A stretch of 44,136 bases of DNA from Streptomyces sp. CB02923 (lineage in GTDB: Bacteria; Actinomycetota; Actinomycetes; Streptomycetales; Streptomycetaceae): the NCBI RefSeq assembly GCF_001905005.1, contig NZ_LWKZ01000004.1:1-44136 (forward strand), given 5' to 3'. The stretch's first letter is position 1; each line of letters begins with the position of its first letter. Shown here piece after piece: positions 18,054 to 27,936 of the stretch. Both the position numbers and the translations under genes were made by a program. The notes under the pieces were generated by a model, which was not told where the DNA came from, ran no database searches, and saw only the letters and a list, made by a program, of their open reading frames with translations.

Positions 18054-20075
18054 TCACTGCGCCGGGCCGGACGGGCCGGGGGACGGTTCCCCCGGGGCCC
18101 GTCCCGGCCCCGGTCCCGTCGTCGGCTCCTGCGTCGTGGGCGTGGGGCTCGGTGAGGCGGTCGCCGGCGGCTCGCCGGTCGGCTCCCGCGAGGGCGAGGG
18201 CGTGGGCGTGGGGGCCGGTGTCGTCGGACCGGGCCGGTGGCCGGGCTCCGTCGGCCGCGGCCGCCCCGGCCAGTGGCCTCCGCTGCCCTGGCCCCACCCT
18301 TCCAGCGTCACCGTCGTCCCTCCGGGCGCCAGGGTGACCCGTGCGTTCCAGTAGCCGTCCGGCTCCCGGTCGTGGTCCACGGTCACCATGAGCGTGCTGG
18401 ACTCCCCCGGCCGCAGCACACCCGCCGCGGCGCTCAGCCGCAGCCACGGCGCGCCCGCCCGCGCCGACCAGTGGACGGGTGCGCCGCCGGACGCGGTGAG
18501 GGTGACGGCCGTGACGCCGCCCCGCGGTTCGGCGGTGACGGTCAGCCGCCCGGGGCCGGTACCGGAACGGTCCGGTTCGCCGGACCGCAGCGGTGTGCCG
18601 TCCGCGCCGACGACCTGCACCGAGACGTCGGGGACGTCGGGCCAGCTGCTCGCCGTCAGGGGGTGCGGCGCGCCGGGCGTCCGCGCGCTGCCCGTGTTCT
18701 CGTACGGATGACCGTCGAACGGACCGGTGTCCGGTTCGCCGGCCGTCACGGACGGGCCCTCGGTCTCGCCGGTCAGGGGCGCGCCCCGGTAGGCGGCCCA
18801 CAGGGCGAGCACCGGCGCCGCCAGGACGGTGGCGATCACGGTCGTGGTCACGGCCCGGGTCCGCCGCCGGCGTCTGCGGGCCGCCGGGTCCTTGGGCCGG
18901 ACGGGGAATCCGCGCCGGTCGTAGCGAGGAGAACCGTTTGCGCCACCCGTGCGCCCCGCACGCCCGGAGCGGGCGAAGGCGCCCGCGCCCGCCACTCCCT
19001 CGGCGCGCCCCGAACGCGAGCTGCGCGCCGCCGACATGGCCGTGTGCACGGCCGTGCGCGGGGCGGTGACCAGCGGCAGCGCGCCGTGGTCGAGGGGCGC
19101 GGTGCCCGGCCACGGCCCGTGGGCGGTGGCCCGCTCGGCCGTACGGCGGCACTCCGCGCAGTCGTCCACGTGCCCGACCAGCTCCCGGCGCAGGGCGACG
19201 CCGAGCAGCATCTGCGTGTCGGCCGCGAGCTGCGCGACGTCCGGGCAGCGGCCGAACTCGACGACGGCCAGCGCGGCCCGGGTGCGCTCGACCTCGCAGG
19301 ACGCGGTGGCCAGGAGGGCGCGGGTGGCGTCGGGGTCGCCGCCGAGGACGGCCGCGACCTCCTCCGGGGACAGACGGTGGCGTACGGACAGTTCCAGTGC
19401 CTCGCGCTGCTCGGGGGTCGTCCCGGCGGCTTCGGGCCAGGCCAGGCCCACCAGTTCGCGCCGCTGCCGGGCCGCTTCGGCGGTGTCGCCGGGCGGCCCG
19501 CCCGCGCCGGGGGCGGTGCCCAGGCCGGACGACGCTCCGGTACCGAAGGTCGTGGTCGGGCCCGTGGGCGAGGTCGGGTCCGTGGTCGAGCCGGTGGTGG
19601 TGGTCGAGCCGGTGGTCACGGTCGAGCCGGAAGCCGTTCCCGTACCGGTGGCCGTTCCCGAGCCGGTGGCCGTTCCCGAGCCGGGCGGAGCGCCGGTTCC
19701 GGGCGGAGCGCCGGCTCCGGGCGCCGCGCCTGCTCCGGGGCCGGTCCCGTCTTCGCGGTCCGCCCTGCCGCCCTGTATCCGGTCCGCCAGCCGCCGCAGG
19801 CAGGCCCATCGGGCCAGCGCGTACAGCCAGGACCGGTACAGGCCCGGGTCGGGCGGCCGCCGGCCGTGGTGCCGTTCGGCGACGGCGAGCACCTCGCCGA
19901 GGACGGCGGTCGCCGCGTCGTGCTCGCACAGGACGGACAGACAGTAGGTGAACAGCCCGTCGAGGTGGGGCTCGTACCGCTCGGGAAGCCGCGTGCGGGC
20001 GTGGCGCTGAACGCCGTGGTGCGCCCGGTGTGCACCGGTGGCGTGCGTGGGGTGATCGGACCTGCTGCTCATCAC
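18054..20075 (-). CDS. Sigma-like, zinc-finger and BACON-like membrane protein
   Basis: This 673-residue protein has, in order: a sigma region-2-like helical segment (about 33-100, [15 protein letters not shown] to [12 protein letters not shown]); a Gly/Thr/Ser repeat linker (110-200); a region-4-like segment (210-270, [21 protein letters not shown]); an anti-sigma zinc-finger motif H-x3-C-x2-C (302-309, HVDDCAEC); one membrane helix (about 408-428); an extracellular BACON-like beta domain (about 480-590, ending TVTLEGWG); and a Pro-rich tail. GTG 20075 is 6 nt after TACCGT (20087-20082, minus strand). ATG 20072 is an alternative. It likely senses outside conditions; no DNA target is known. 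Confidence 0.82.
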   Translation of the reverse strand: MMSSRSDHPTHATGAHRAHHGVQRHARTRLPERYEPHLDGLFTYCLSVLCEHDAATAVLGEVLAVAERHHGRRPPDPGLYRSWLYALARWACLRRLADRIQGGRADREDGTGPGAGAAPGAGAPPGTGAPPGSGTATGSGTATGTGTASGSTVTTGSTTTTGSTTDPTSPTGPTTTFGTGASSGLGTAPGAGGPPGDTAEAARQRRELVGLAWPEAAGTTPEQREALELSVRHRLSPEEVAAVLGGDPDATRALLATASCEVERTRAALAVVEFGRCPDVAQLAADTQMLLGVALRRELVGHVDDCAECRRTAERATAHGPWPGTAPLDHGALPLVTAPRTAVHTAMSAARSSRSGRAEGVAGAGAFARSGRAGRTGGANGSPRYDRRGFPVRPKDPAARRRRRRTRAVTTTVIATVLAAPVLALWAAYRGAPLTGETEGPSVTAGEPDTGPFDGHPYENTGSARTPGAPHPLTASSWPDVPDVSVQVVGADGTPLRSGEPDRSGTGPGRLTVTAEPRGGVTAVTLTASGGAPVHWSARAGAPWLRLSAAAGVLRPGESSTLMVTVDHDREPDGYWNARVTLAPGGTTVTLEGWGQGSGGHWPGRPRPTEPGHRPGPTTPAPTPTPSPSREPTGEPPATASPSPTPTTQEPTTGPGPGRAPGEPSPGPSGPAQ

Positions 20076-20303
20076 CCGGCGACGGTAGGCGGATGATGCA
20101 GGCACTATCGCGCCGCACGGACACTTTTAATCCATACGGGTGATGTTCTCCCTCAAAAGGGGACACGGTGGTCTGGTTTCGCGCGCGTTGCGGGCTTTCA
20201 CACCCCCCTCCCGGCCCCGCCCGGCCCCTCCCGGCCCGCTGTGCCCCTCCTTCCCGTCCCTCCCGCACCGGCGTTGTCACACCCCGCCGCTACGGTGAAC
20301 ACC

Positions 20304-21716
20304 ATGGCGACTCGTAAATCCTCGGCCAAGGAGCGGCCCTCGTACCGCTGCACCGAATGCGGCTGGACCACCGCGAAGTGGCTCGGCCGCTGCCCGGAGT
20401 GCCAGGCGTGGGGCACGGTCGAGGAGTTCGGCGGCGCCCCCGCCGTCCGTACGACCGCGCCGGGCCGCGTCACGACCGCCGCCGTGCCCATCGGCCAGGT
20501 GGACGGCCGGCAGGCCACCGCCCGCTCCACGGGGGTCGACGAGCTGGACCGCGTGCTGGGCGGCGGCCTGGTGCCCGGCGCCGTGGTGCTGCTGGCCGGT
20601 GAGCCCGGCGTCGGCAAGTCCACCCTGCTGCTGGACGTGGCCGCCAAGGCGGCGAGCGACACCCACCGCACGCTGTATGTGACGGGCGAGGAGTCCGCGA
20701 GCCAGGTCCGGCTGCGCGCCGACCGCATCCACGCCATCGACGACCACCTCTACCTCGCCGCCGAGACGGACCTGTCCGCCGTCCTGGGCCACCTGGACAC
20801 GGTCAAGCCGTCCCTGCTGATCGTGGACTCCGTCCAGACCGTGGCCTCGCCCGAGATCGACGGCGCGCCCGGCGGCATGGCCCAGGTCCGCGAGGTCGCC
20901 GGGGCCCTGATCCGGGCGTCCAAGGAGCGCGGCATGGCCACCCTGCTGGTGGGCCATGTGACCAAGGACGGCGCCATCGCGGGCCCCCGCCTCCTGGAGC
21001 ACCTCGTCGACGTCGTACTGAGCTTCGAAGGCGACCGGCACGCCCGGCTGCGCCTGGTGCGCGGCGTGAAGAACCGCTACGGCACCACCGACGAGGTCGG
21101 CTGCTTCGAGCTGCACGACGAGGGGATCACCGGCCTCGCCGACCCGTCCGGCCTCTTCCTGACCCGCCGCGACGAGCCCGTGCCCGGTACGTGCCTGACG
21201 GTCACCCTGGAGGGCCGCCGCCCGCTGGTCGCCGAGGTGCAGGCGCTGACCGTCGACACGCAGATCCCCTCCCCCCGCCGCACCACCTCCGGCCTGGAGA
21301 CCTCCCGCGTCTCGATGATGCTGGCCGTCCTGGAGCAGCGCGGGCGCATCGCCGCCCTGGGCAAGCGCGACATCTACAGCGCCACGGTCGGCGGCGTGAA
21401 GCTGACCGAGCCGGCCGCCGACCTCGCCGTGGCGCTCGCGCTGGCCAGCGCCGCCAGTGACACCCCGCTGCCGAAGAATCTGGTCGCGATCGGCGAGGTG
21501 GGCCTGGCGGGCGAGGTCCGGCGGGTGACGGGCGTACAGCGGCGGCTCGCCGAGGCCGCCCGGCTCGGTTTCACCCACGCCCTGGTCCCGGCGGACCCGG
21601 GCAAGATCCCGGCGGGCATGCGGGTGCTGGAGGTGGCCGATGTCGGCGAGGCGCTGCGGGTCCTGCCCAAGCGGCCGCGCCGGGAGGCGCCGCGCGAGGA
21701 GAGCGCGGCCGGATAA
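20304..21716 (+). CDS. radA: DNA repair protein RadA
   Basis: This 470-residue RecA-like helicase promotes branch migration in recombination. It has a four-Cys zinc finger (Cys16, 19, 30, 33), Walker A GEPGVGKST (99-107), the RadA-specific KNRYG motif and a C-terminal Lon-like domain. ATG 20304 is 7 nt after TACGGT (20291-20296), with no Shine-Dalgarno site, so the start looks leaderless. The following gene is disA, a conserved actinobacterial pair. Confidence 0.97.
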   Translation: MATRKSSAKERPSYRCTECGWTTAKWLGRCPECQAWGTVEEFGGAPAVRTTAPGRVTTAAVPIGQVDGRQATARSTGVDELDRVLGGGLVPGAVVLLAGEPGVGKSTLLLDVAAKAASDTHRTLYVTGEESASQVRLRADRIHAIDDHLYLAAETDLSAVLGHLDTVKPSLLIVDSVQTVASPEIDGAPGGMAQVREVAGALIRASKERGMATLLVGHVTKDGAIAGPRLLEHLVDVVLSFEGDRHARLRLVRGVKNRYGTTDEVGCFELHDEGITGLADPSGLFLTRRDEPVPGTCLTVTLEGRRPLVAEVQALTVDTQIPSPRRTTSGLETSRVSMMLAVLEQRGRIAALGKRDIYSATVGGVKLTEPAADLAVALALASAASDTPLPKNLVAIGEVGLAGEVRRVTGVQRRLAEAARLGFTHALVPADPGKIPAGMRVLEVADVGEALRVLPKRPRREAPREESAAG

Positions 21717-21967
21717 GAGCGGTTCTCCGGGGCGGTGCCCGCCTCCTGAGCGCCCGTGAGCAGGCGTCCGCGTACGGGGACGTGCCCGCCTCGCGGACGG
21801 ACGGCGTGACTTTGCAGACAGCCCGTAGCCTGGGCGCCGGTAGACTTTGCCCCGGTCTCGCCTGTCAAGGAAGTCATGCCGTCGGCCCGCGCAGCCCGTG
21901 AGCTGCGTGACCAAGGCATCTGCCGGGCGGCCTGCGGCACCGACAGACCTTGCGACGGAGGAGTGCA
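21717..21967. other. radA-disA gap
   Basis: The 250 bases between the genes hold no credible coding sequence. A TAGACT hexamer at 21841-21846 could be a -10 box for disA, although no well-spaced -35 is seen. Some disA expression may instead come from readthrough of radA. Confidence 0.35.
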
Positions 21968-23122
21968 GTGGCAGCCAACGACCGGGCATCGTCGTCTGGT
22001 GGCAGGTCCGGTTGGGGGCCGCCCACCCGGAGGTCGGGCGACAGCGGCGGCACGGACGGCCTGATGCGCGCCACGCTGAGCGCGGTGGCGCCCGGCACGA
22101 CGCTGCGGGACGGCCTGGAGCGCATCCTGCGCGGCAATACGGGCGGTCTGATCGTCCTCGGTTTCGACCGGACCGTCGAGTCGATGTGCACCGGCGGCTT
22201 CGTGCTGGACGTGGAGTTCTCCGCGACGCGGCTGCGCGAGCTGTGCAAGCTGGACGGCGCGCTGGTCCTGGACAAGGACATCACCAAGATCCTGCGGGCC
22301 GGTGTGCAGCTGGTCCCGGACGCCTCCATCCCCACCGAGGAGACCGGCACCCGCCACCGCACCGCCCAGCGCGTCTCGATACAGGCCGGTTTCCCGGTCG
22401 TCTCGGTCAGCCAGTCGATGCGCCTGATCGCGCTGTACGTGGACGGTGAGCGCCGCGTCCTGGAGGAGTCGGCGGCGATCCTCTCCCGCGCCAACCAGGC
22501 GCTGGCGACCCTGGAGCGCTACAAGCTCCGTCTGGACGAGGTCGCCGGCACCCTGTCGGCGCTGGAGATCGAGGACCTGGTCACGGTCCGGGACGTCACC
22601 GCGGTCGCCCAGCGGCTGGAGATGGTGCGCCGCATCGCGACCGAGATCGCCGAGTACGTGGTCGAGCTGGGCACGGACGGGCGGCTGCTCTCCCTCCAGC
22701 TGGACGAGCTGATCGCGGGCGTCGAACCGGAACGCGAGCTGGTCGTGCGCGACTACGTCCCCGAGCCGACGGCCAAGCGCTCCCGTACGGTGCAGGAGGC
22801 GCTGTCCGAGCTGGACGCGCTCAGCCACGCCGAGCTGCTGGAACTGCCCATCGTGGCCCGCGCGCTGGGCTACAGCGGTTCGCCCGAGACGCTGGATTCG
22901 GCGGTCTCGCCGCGCGGCTTCCGGCTGCTGGCGAAGGTGCCGCGGCTGCCGGGCGCCGTCATCGACCGGCTGGTCGACCACTTCGGCGGGCTGCAGAAGC
23001 TGCTCGCGGCGAGCGTGGACGACCTCCAGGCGGTGGACGGGGTCGGCGAGGCCCGCGCCCGGTCCGTGCGCGAGGGCCTGTCCCGGCTGGCGGAGTCGTC
23101 GATCCTGGAACGGTACGTGTAG
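21968..23122 (+). CDS. disA: Diadenylate cyclase DisA
   Basis: This 384-residue enzyme makes cyclic di-AMP from two ATP and scans DNA for damage. The DAC domain shows DGA (96-98) and RHR (129-131), and the C-terminus has the helix-hairpin-helix DNA-binding region ([21 protein letters not shown]). The GTG at 21968 follows GGAGGAG by 4 nt. It has an N-terminal extension of about 30 residues rich in Arg/Ser/Gly. c-di-AMP in Streptomyces controls osmotic balance and, through riboswitches, cell-wall hydrolases. Confidence 0.97.
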   Translation: MAANDRASSSGGRSGWGPPTRRSGDSGGTDGLMRATLSAVAPGTTLRDGLERILRGNTGGLIVLGFDRTVESMCTGGFVLDVEFSATRLRELCKLDGALVLDKDITKILRAGVQLVPDASIPTEETGTRHRTAQRVSIQAGFPVVSVSQSMRLIALYVDGERRVLEESAAILSRANQALATLERYKLRLDEVAGTLSALEIEDLVTVRDVTAVAQRLEMVRRIATEIAEYVVELGTDGRLLSLQLDELIAGVEPERELVVRDYVPEPTAKRSRTVQEALSELDALSHAELLELPIVARALGYSGSPETLDSAVSPRGFRLLAKVPRLPGAVIDRLVDHFGGLQKLLAASVDDLQAVDGVGEARARSVREGLSRLAESSILERYV

Positions 23123-23135
23123 GGGCTCACGGGCG

Positions 23136-23167
23136 GCGTACCTGCGTACCGACGTACGCAGGTACGC
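23136..23167. terminator. Bidirectional hairpin between disA and epimerase
   Basis: A perfect 13-bp inverted repeat (23136-23148 with 23155-23167, loop CCGACG) lies between two convergent genes. There is no U tract, as is common in this genus; it probably acts as a terminator for both strands. Confidence 0.65.
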
Positions 23168-23292
23168 GGTGTGCGGTAGGCGGTACTGCCGCGGCGGCGG
23201 GGGCCGGGAGCCGGAGGCCGGAGACCAGGGGCCGGAATGCCCCGGCCGTCCGCACGCCCCCCCCGGCCGCCCGTCCCCCACGCCCGCGCATG

Positions 23293-24279
23293 TCACCCCC
23301 GCAGAAACGCTTCCTCCTTCTCCGGTGCCAGTCCGACCCGCGGCCGGTCCGGCCGCAGCGGCGCCTCGCCGCCCAGTTCCCGCAGCCATGCCCAGGTGTC
23401 GGCCACCGTCCGGGCGGCCGGGCGGCAGCGCAGGCCCGCCGCGTGCGCCTTGGTCGCGTCACCGCAGTGGATCGCGTCGTAGAGCTCGCCCGGCGGCAGC
23501 CAGACGGGCAGTTCCGTCCAGGGCGCCAGGCCGGCCCCGAGGATCTCCTCCGGCCCGGTCCAGCGCAGTTCGGCGCCGGAGCCGGTGACCTCCACACAGG
23601 CCTCCAGCAGCTCGCCCATCGTGGTGTGACCCGGCTCGCTGATGAGGTTGTACGGGCCGGACAGCCCCGTCTCCGCGGCGTGCAGGATCCATTCGGCCAG
23701 GTCGCGGGCGTCGATGTACTGCAGGCCCAGGTCCCGCGGGCCCGGCGCGAGCACCGGCCCGCCGCGGGCGATGCGCGTCAGCCACCAGGGCAGCCGGCCG
23801 AGGTTCTCCCACGGGCCGAGGATCAGTCCGGCGCGGGCCAGCACCGTACGGTCGTCGCCGAAGGCCGCCAGCGCGGCCAGCTCCCCGCCGCGCTTGTCCT
23901 CCGCGTACGCCACCGCGTCCGCGTCCGGGGAGCCGTCCACCAGCGGGCTGGCCTCGGTGTGCCCGGGTCCGGCCGGGTGCCGGTACACCGAGCCGGTGGA
24001 GACGTACACATACCGTCCGGCCCGGTCGGCCAGCAGCCGGGCGGCGTCGCGCACCGCGGTCGGCGCCCCGGCCCAGGTGTCCACGACGACGTCCCAGGTG
24101 CCGTCGGCGAGTGCGGCGAGGGTGGCCGCGTCGGTGCGGTCGCCGTGCACGGCGGCCGTTCCCGGCAGCGGATCGTGCCGTCCTCGGTGGAAGACCGTGA
24201 CCTGCCAGCCACGGGCCAGCGCCGCGTCGGTGACCGCGCGCCCCACGAACTCCGTTCCGCCCAGCATCAGTAGCTTCAT
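23293..24279 (-). CDS. NAD-dependent epimerase/dehydratase family protein
   Basis: This 328-residue extended short-chain dehydrogenase begins with MKLLMLGGTEFVGRAV, a Rossmann nucleotide-binding motif. The catalytic YxxxK is YAEDK and the preceding Ser lies in YVSTGSVY. Substrate is unknown, probably a nucleotide sugar or related compound. No ribosome-binding site precedes ATG 24279. It converges on disA. Confidence 0.88.
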   Translation of the reverse strand: MKLLMLGGTEFVGRAVTDAALARGWQVTVFHRGRHDPLPGTAAVHGDRTDAATLAALADGTWDVVVDTWAGAPTAVRDAARLLADRAGRYVYVSTGSVYRHPAGPGHTEASPLVDGSPDADAVAYAEDKRGGELAALAAFGDDRTVLARAGLILGPWENLGRLPWWLTRIARGGPVLAPGPRDLGLQYIDARDLAEWILHAAETGLSGPYNLISEPGHTTMGELLEACVEVTGSGAELRWTGPEEILGAGLAPWTELPVWLPPGELYDAIHCGDATKAHAAGLRCRPAARTVADTWAWLRELGGEAPLRPDRPRVGLAPEKEEAFLRG

Positions 24280-24378
24280 GAAGCCGACTGTGCCCGATCA
24301 TGGGCGGCCGCGGAACGGCTGCACGCTCAGAGCGCAATCGCCGCCGTCCCGTACCGCGTTGCCGGGCGCTCCGCCCGG

Positions 24379-24461
24379 CGGCGGGTCTGCGCCCGGCGGC
24401 GGGTCTGCGCCCGACGGCGGGTCTGCGCCCGACGGCCGGTCAGTGCCCGGCGGCGGTTCAG
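24379..24461. repeat. 18-bp tandem repeats at the end of a secreted-protein gene
   Basis: Four 18-bp units (24379-24396, 24397-24414, 24415-24432 and a diverged 24433-24450) plus a partial fifth up to 24461 follow CGGCGGGTCTGCGCCCGA. The partial unit contains the stop codon of the secreted-protein gene (24458-24460). The units lie just downstream of that gene in its own transcription direction. Confidence 0.9.
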
Positions 24462-25294
24462 TCCTTGGCCAGGTCGAAGGAAGCGCGCACCGCGGCCAGC
24501 CCGCCGATCTTGGCCTCGACCTGGTACGTCCCGGGCCCGACGGCCTCGGCGGCCGGCGTCGCGCACTCCGAGGTGCTGGGCCTGCGGTCCCATTCCACGG
24601 TCCGCGTGACCGAGCCGCCCGCGTTCACCTGTACGGGTGCGGTGCCGCCGCTGCCCGACGGGCAGTCGCCGGAGGACCACACCCGCTCGTCGTCGGAGGG
24701 TCCGGTGATGGTGAGGGCCGCGTATCCGCGCCCCAGGTCCACCTTGCAGGCGCTGCCGGCGGAGTTCTCTATCGTGACCTCGAACTTGGGCTTGTCGCCG
24801 GGCTCGTAGGTCTCCTTCAGGCTGCGCAGCTTCAACTTGGTGGTGTCGGGCGCGCAGTTCGCGAGGGCCGAGCCGGCCGGTACGGCGCCGCTGCCCTCGC
24901 CCATGGGCGTGCCGCCGGAGCCCGCGGCGCCGCCGCTGCCGCCCGTACCGCCGCCGCCCGTGCCACCGCCGGAGCCTCCCGAGCCGCCGCTGCCGCCGCC
25001 GCTGCCGCCCGCGCTGCCGCCGGTGGCGGCACCGCCGCTGCCCGACTCGTCGCGGCCGCCGGGTTTTTGGCTGATCCCGGAGTCCGTGGCGTTCGGGCCG
25101 GGCGTGATGGACGTCGCGGGCCCCGGCCCGCCCGGCCCCTTGCCCTCGTCGCCGGTCTTCCCGTCGTTGCCGGTCCAGTTGAAGGCCCACACCACCAACA
25201 GGACCAGCACGGCGAGGACGGCCAGCGCAACGGCCCTCCGCCGCCAGTAGATGGAGGAGGGAAGCGGCCCGATCGGATTGCGCAGAGATCCCAC
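24458..25294 (-). CDS. Membrane-anchored secreted protein with Gly/Ser linker
   Basis: This 278-residue protein has a basic N-terminus, one membrane helix (about residues 22-40, AVALAVLAVLVLLVVWAF) and a Gly/Ser-rich linker (about 75-130). The extracellular domain (about 140-278) has a beta-sandwich look, with Cys in ANCAPD, SACKVD, GDCPSG and SECATP (likely two disulfides). GTG 25294 is 6 nt after TAGAGT (25306-25301, minus strand), another leaderless candidate. Function is unknown. Confidence 0.8.
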   Translation of the reverse strand: MGSLRNPIGPLPSSIYWRRRAVALAVLAVLVLLVVWAFNWTGNDGKTGDEGKGPGGPGPATSITPGPNATDSGISQKPGGRDESGSGGAATGGSAGGSGGGSGGSGGSGGGTGGGGTGGSGGAAGSGGTPMGEGSGAVPAGSALANCAPDTTKLKLRSLKETYEPGDKPKFEVTIENSAGSACKVDLGRGYAALTITGPSDDERVWSSGDCPSGSGGTAPVQVNAGGSVTRTVEWDRRPSTSECATPAAEAVGPGTYQVEAKIGGLAAVRASFDLAKD

Positions 25295-25306
25295 GCGGAA
25301 ACTCTA

Positions 25307-25505
25307 CGAGAGATCAGGTGGCACACCCGCCAGTACCCGCCGCACGAAGCTGCAACTTTTCACATCATCGTCCCGGAACGGGTCCGCTCATCGTCCCGGA
25401 GCGGGTCCTCGGCAGCATCCCCGCCCGCCACCCGCCTTCGTCAGGCGTACCCCTTGACGATGGTCGGGTGCGGCTTTCCCGTAACAGTCCGTACCGTATG
25501 CGTTC
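25307..25505. other. Divergent intergenic region
   Basis: The 199 bases between the divergent secreted-protein and PAP2 genes contain a TTGACG near 25455 and a degenerate repeat of CCCGGAACGGGTCC around 25373-25412. I see no gene. The PAP2 gene lacks a clear ribosome-binding site. Confidence 0.3.
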
Positions 25506-26090
25506 ATGTACAGCACCGATCTCTATCGCGCCGTCACCGACTTCGCGCACGACACACCCGGCTGGATCCACTCGCTGGCCGCAGGCGGCACGGAAGGCGG
25601 CATCCTGCTGCTCATGGCCCTGGCCGTACTGGGCTGGTGGCGGTCCCGGAAGGGGGAGGAGCGGCTGGTCGCGCTCGCGATCCTGGTGCCGATCGCCACG
25701 GCGGCCGCCTACCTGGTGAGTGAGATCGTCAAGAGCTTCGTGAACGAGGAACGCCCCTGCCGGGCCGTGGCGGGCGCCGCCGCCTCCATAGTCCAGTGCC
25801 CGCCGCAGGGCGACTGGTCCTTCCCGAGCAACCACTCCACGATCGCGGCGGCGCTGGCCGTCGGCATCGTGTTCGCCTGGCGCGCGCTGGCCTGGCTGGT
25901 GCTGCCGATCGCGCTGCTGACCGGCTTCTCGCGGGTGTTCGTCGGTGCGCACTACCCGCACGACGTGGTGGCCGGCCTGGCGCTGGGCACCCTGACCGCC
26001 ACGCTGTGCGTGACGCTGCTCGCCCGGCCGCTGACCGCGCTGGTCGTACGGCTGGGGTCGGGGCGCTGGAAGATCCTGGTGCGGGCGTAA
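25506..26090 (+). CDS. PAP2-family phosphatase
   Basis: This 194-residue membrane phosphatase has the three PAP2 signatures: KSFVNEERP (K-x6-RP), PSNHS and SRVFVGAHYPHDV, with His and Arg of the active site present. Five or six membrane segments are seen. It may dephosphorylate undecaprenyl pyrophosphate (bacitracin resistance) or another lipid phosphate. ATG 25506 is chosen because the frame begins there. Confidence 0.93.
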   Translation: MYSTDLYRAVTDFAHDTPGWIHSLAAGGTEGGILLLMALAVLGWWRSRKGEERLVALAILVPIATAAAYLVSEIVKSFVNEERPCRAVAGAAASIVQCPPQGDWSFPSNHSTIAAALAVGIVFAWRALAWLVLPIALLTGFSRVFVGAHYPHDVVAGLALGTLTATLCVTLLARPLTALVVRLGSGRWKILVRA

Positions 26091-26147
26091 CCGCCCCCAC
26101 GGAACGGGGCGCCCCACCGGAGTCCCGCCGGGGCCCCGGCGGGCGCC

Positions 26148-26630
26148 TCACGGCGCGTGCCACTCCTCCTTGTGCCCGAAGCCGCGGCCGTTGTCGGTCA
26201 ATCGCAGCCAGTCCGGGCGGACTTCCCAAAGTGCGGTGCGTTCCAGTGCCGCGGCGAGCCGGCCGTCGGCCGCGACGAACGGGAAGCGCTCCAGGTACGT
26301 ACGCCACCCGGCCGCGCGGTCCGCGCCCGCCAGCCGGTGGCAGCGGCCCCGGCCCTGCACCCCGGTCAGCGCGGTCCACTCCTGGCCGTCGCGCTGGGCC
26401 GTGAAGGCGACGCGGGCCCCGGATCCGGCGTCGGCGGCCCGCGCGAAGGCCCGGCCGTGCCGGGTCGACTCCGCGGTGACGAGGACGAGCGAGGGCGCCG
26501 GGCCGTCCGCGGTGGCGTAGAGGACGGCGCACGCCTGCGGCCCCTCGTCGTCGGCGTAGGCGAGGGTCAGCGTCGTGTGCGCGGCCAGGGCCCGGCGGAT
26601 CGTCTCCGGGCAGTCGCTTGCGGTGGTCAT
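26148..26630 (-). CDS. Pyridoxamine 5'-phosphate oxidase-like protein
   Basis: This 160-residue protein has a PNPOx-like split-barrel: TLTLAYADDEGPQACAVLYA, then SLVLVTAESTRHGRAF, RVAFTAQRDGQEW and TGVQGRGRCHRL. Such proteins bind FMN, F420 or heme. The ATG at 26630 follows GGGAGAG by 5 nt. Substrate and cofactor cannot be told from sequence. It converges with PAP2. Confidence 0.8.
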   Translation of the reverse strand: MTTASDCPETIRRALAAHTTLTLAYADDEGPQACAVLYATADGPAPSLVLVTAESTRHGRAFARAADAGSGARVAFTAQRDGQEWTALTGVQGRGRCHRLAGADRAAGWRTYLERFPFVAADGRLAAALERTALWEVRPDWLRLTDNGRGFGHKEEWHAP

Positions 26631-26689
26631 CGCGGCTCTCCCGCCGGTCGCGCCGGTATCCACATCATGGGGACATCTTCACCCCTTCC

Positions 26690-26830
26690 GGCCCACGGGC
26701 CACTCACCGGGCCACTCACCGGGCTGGGCGGCCGACGGGCCTTCCGGCCGCCGCTCCGGCCGCCGCTCCCGTCGGCGTTCCGGCCACCGCTCCCGTCGGC
26801 GCTCCGGCCGTGTCACAGCCGGTGTCACGG
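26690..26830. repeat. Degenerate 12- and 15-bp repeats upstream of mutY
   Basis: The 290-bp gap between the divergent PNPOx and mutY genes carries several short repeats: GGGCCACTCACC twice, and GGCCGCCGCTCC and GTCGGCG-TCCGG-like units in series. No gene is seen. Confidence 0.5.
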
Positions 26831-26920
26831 CCGGGCGTTCCCGCGTGCGGGTGGGCGCATCGTGGCGCGCGCCCGGTGCGTTTCCCGGCGGAGCGCCGCC
26901 GTGTCAGGATCGGCAGTGCC

Positions 26921-27868
26921 ATGACTTCCACTCCTGCCGCCACCGGCGCCGCCGCTGTCACCGCCGCCAACGAAGCCACCGAAGGGGTCCGGCTGCACGG
27001 CCCCGTCACCGACTGGTTCGACGAGCACGCCCGCGATCTGCCCTGGCGCCGCCCCGAGGCGGGTGCCTGGGGCGTGATGGTGAGCGAGTTCATGCTGCAG
27101 CAGACGCCGGTCAGCAGAGTGCTGCCCGTGTACGAGCAGTGGCTGGCGCGCTGGCCGCGGCCCGCCGACCTGGCTGCCGAGCCGCCCGGTGAAGCGGTGC
27201 GCGCCTGGGGCCGCCTCGGTTATCCGCGGCGCGCGCTGCGTCTGCACGCCGCCGCCTCCGCCATACAGGAACGTCACGGCGGCGACGTACCGCGCGAGCA
27301 TGCCCAGCTCCTCGCGCTGCCCGGCGTCGGCGAGTACACGGCTGCGGCCGTGGCCTCCTTCGCGTACGGGCAGCGGCACGCCGTACTGGACACGAACGTC
27401 CGCCGGGTCTTCGCGCGCGCCGTCGCCGGCCGGCAGTACCCGCCGAACGCCACCACCGCCGCCGAACGCAAGCTGGCCCGCGCGCTGCTGCCGCAGGACG
27501 AGGAGACCGCCGCCAAGTGGGCCGCCGCCACGATGGAGCTGGGCGCGCTGGTGTGCACCGCCCGCGGTCCGGAGTGTGTGCGCTGCCCGATCTCCGCGCA
27601 GTGCGCCTGGCGGCTGGCGGGTTCGCCCGCGCACGACGGCCCGCCGCGGCGCGGCCAGACGTACGCCGGTACGGACCGCCAGGTGCGCGGCAAGCTCCTC
27701 GCCGTACTGAGGGAAGCACTCGGGCCCGTACCGCAGTCCGTGCTGGACGCTGTGTGGGACGAGCCGGTGCAGCGCGCGCGGGCGCTCGACGGTCTTGTGT
27801 CGGACGGCCTGGTGGAGCCGCTGCCGGGCGGCATGTACCGCCTGCCGCTCGGCCGGAGCACCACGTGA
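26921..27868 (+). CDS. mutY: A/G-specific adenine glycosylase
   Basis: This 315-residue repair enzyme removes A mispaired with 8-oxoG. Motifs are EFMLQQT, the helix-hairpin-helix LPGVGEYTAAAVASFAYG with the downstream catalytic Asp in VLDTNVRRVFAR, and the 4Fe-4S ligands C-x6-C-x2-C-x5-C (CTARGPECVRCPISAQC). The start at ATG 26921 gives a short Ala-rich leader, typical here. A C-terminal MutT-like domain is short, so the protein is close to the compact actinobacterial form. Confidence 0.95.
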   Translation: MTSTPAATGAAAVTAANEATEGVRLHGPVTDWFDEHARDLPWRRPEAGAWGVMVSEFMLQQTPVSRVLPVYEQWLARWPRPADLAAEPPGEAVRAWGRLGYPRRALRLHAAASAIQERHGGDVPREHAQLLALPGVGEYTAAAVASFAYGQRHAVLDTNVRRVFARAVAGRQYPPNATTAAERKLARALLPQDEETAAKWAAATMELGALVCTARGPECVRCPISAQCAWRLAGSPAHDGPPRRGQTYAGTDRQVRGKLLAVLREALGPVPQSVLDAVWDEPVQRARALDGLVSDGLVEPLPGGMYRLPLGRSTT

Positions 27869-27936
27869 TGACGGGCGACGTGCTGACAGGCGCCGTGCTG
27901 ACCGTTCTGTGACAGCGGAGCGACAGCGCGGGCCGC

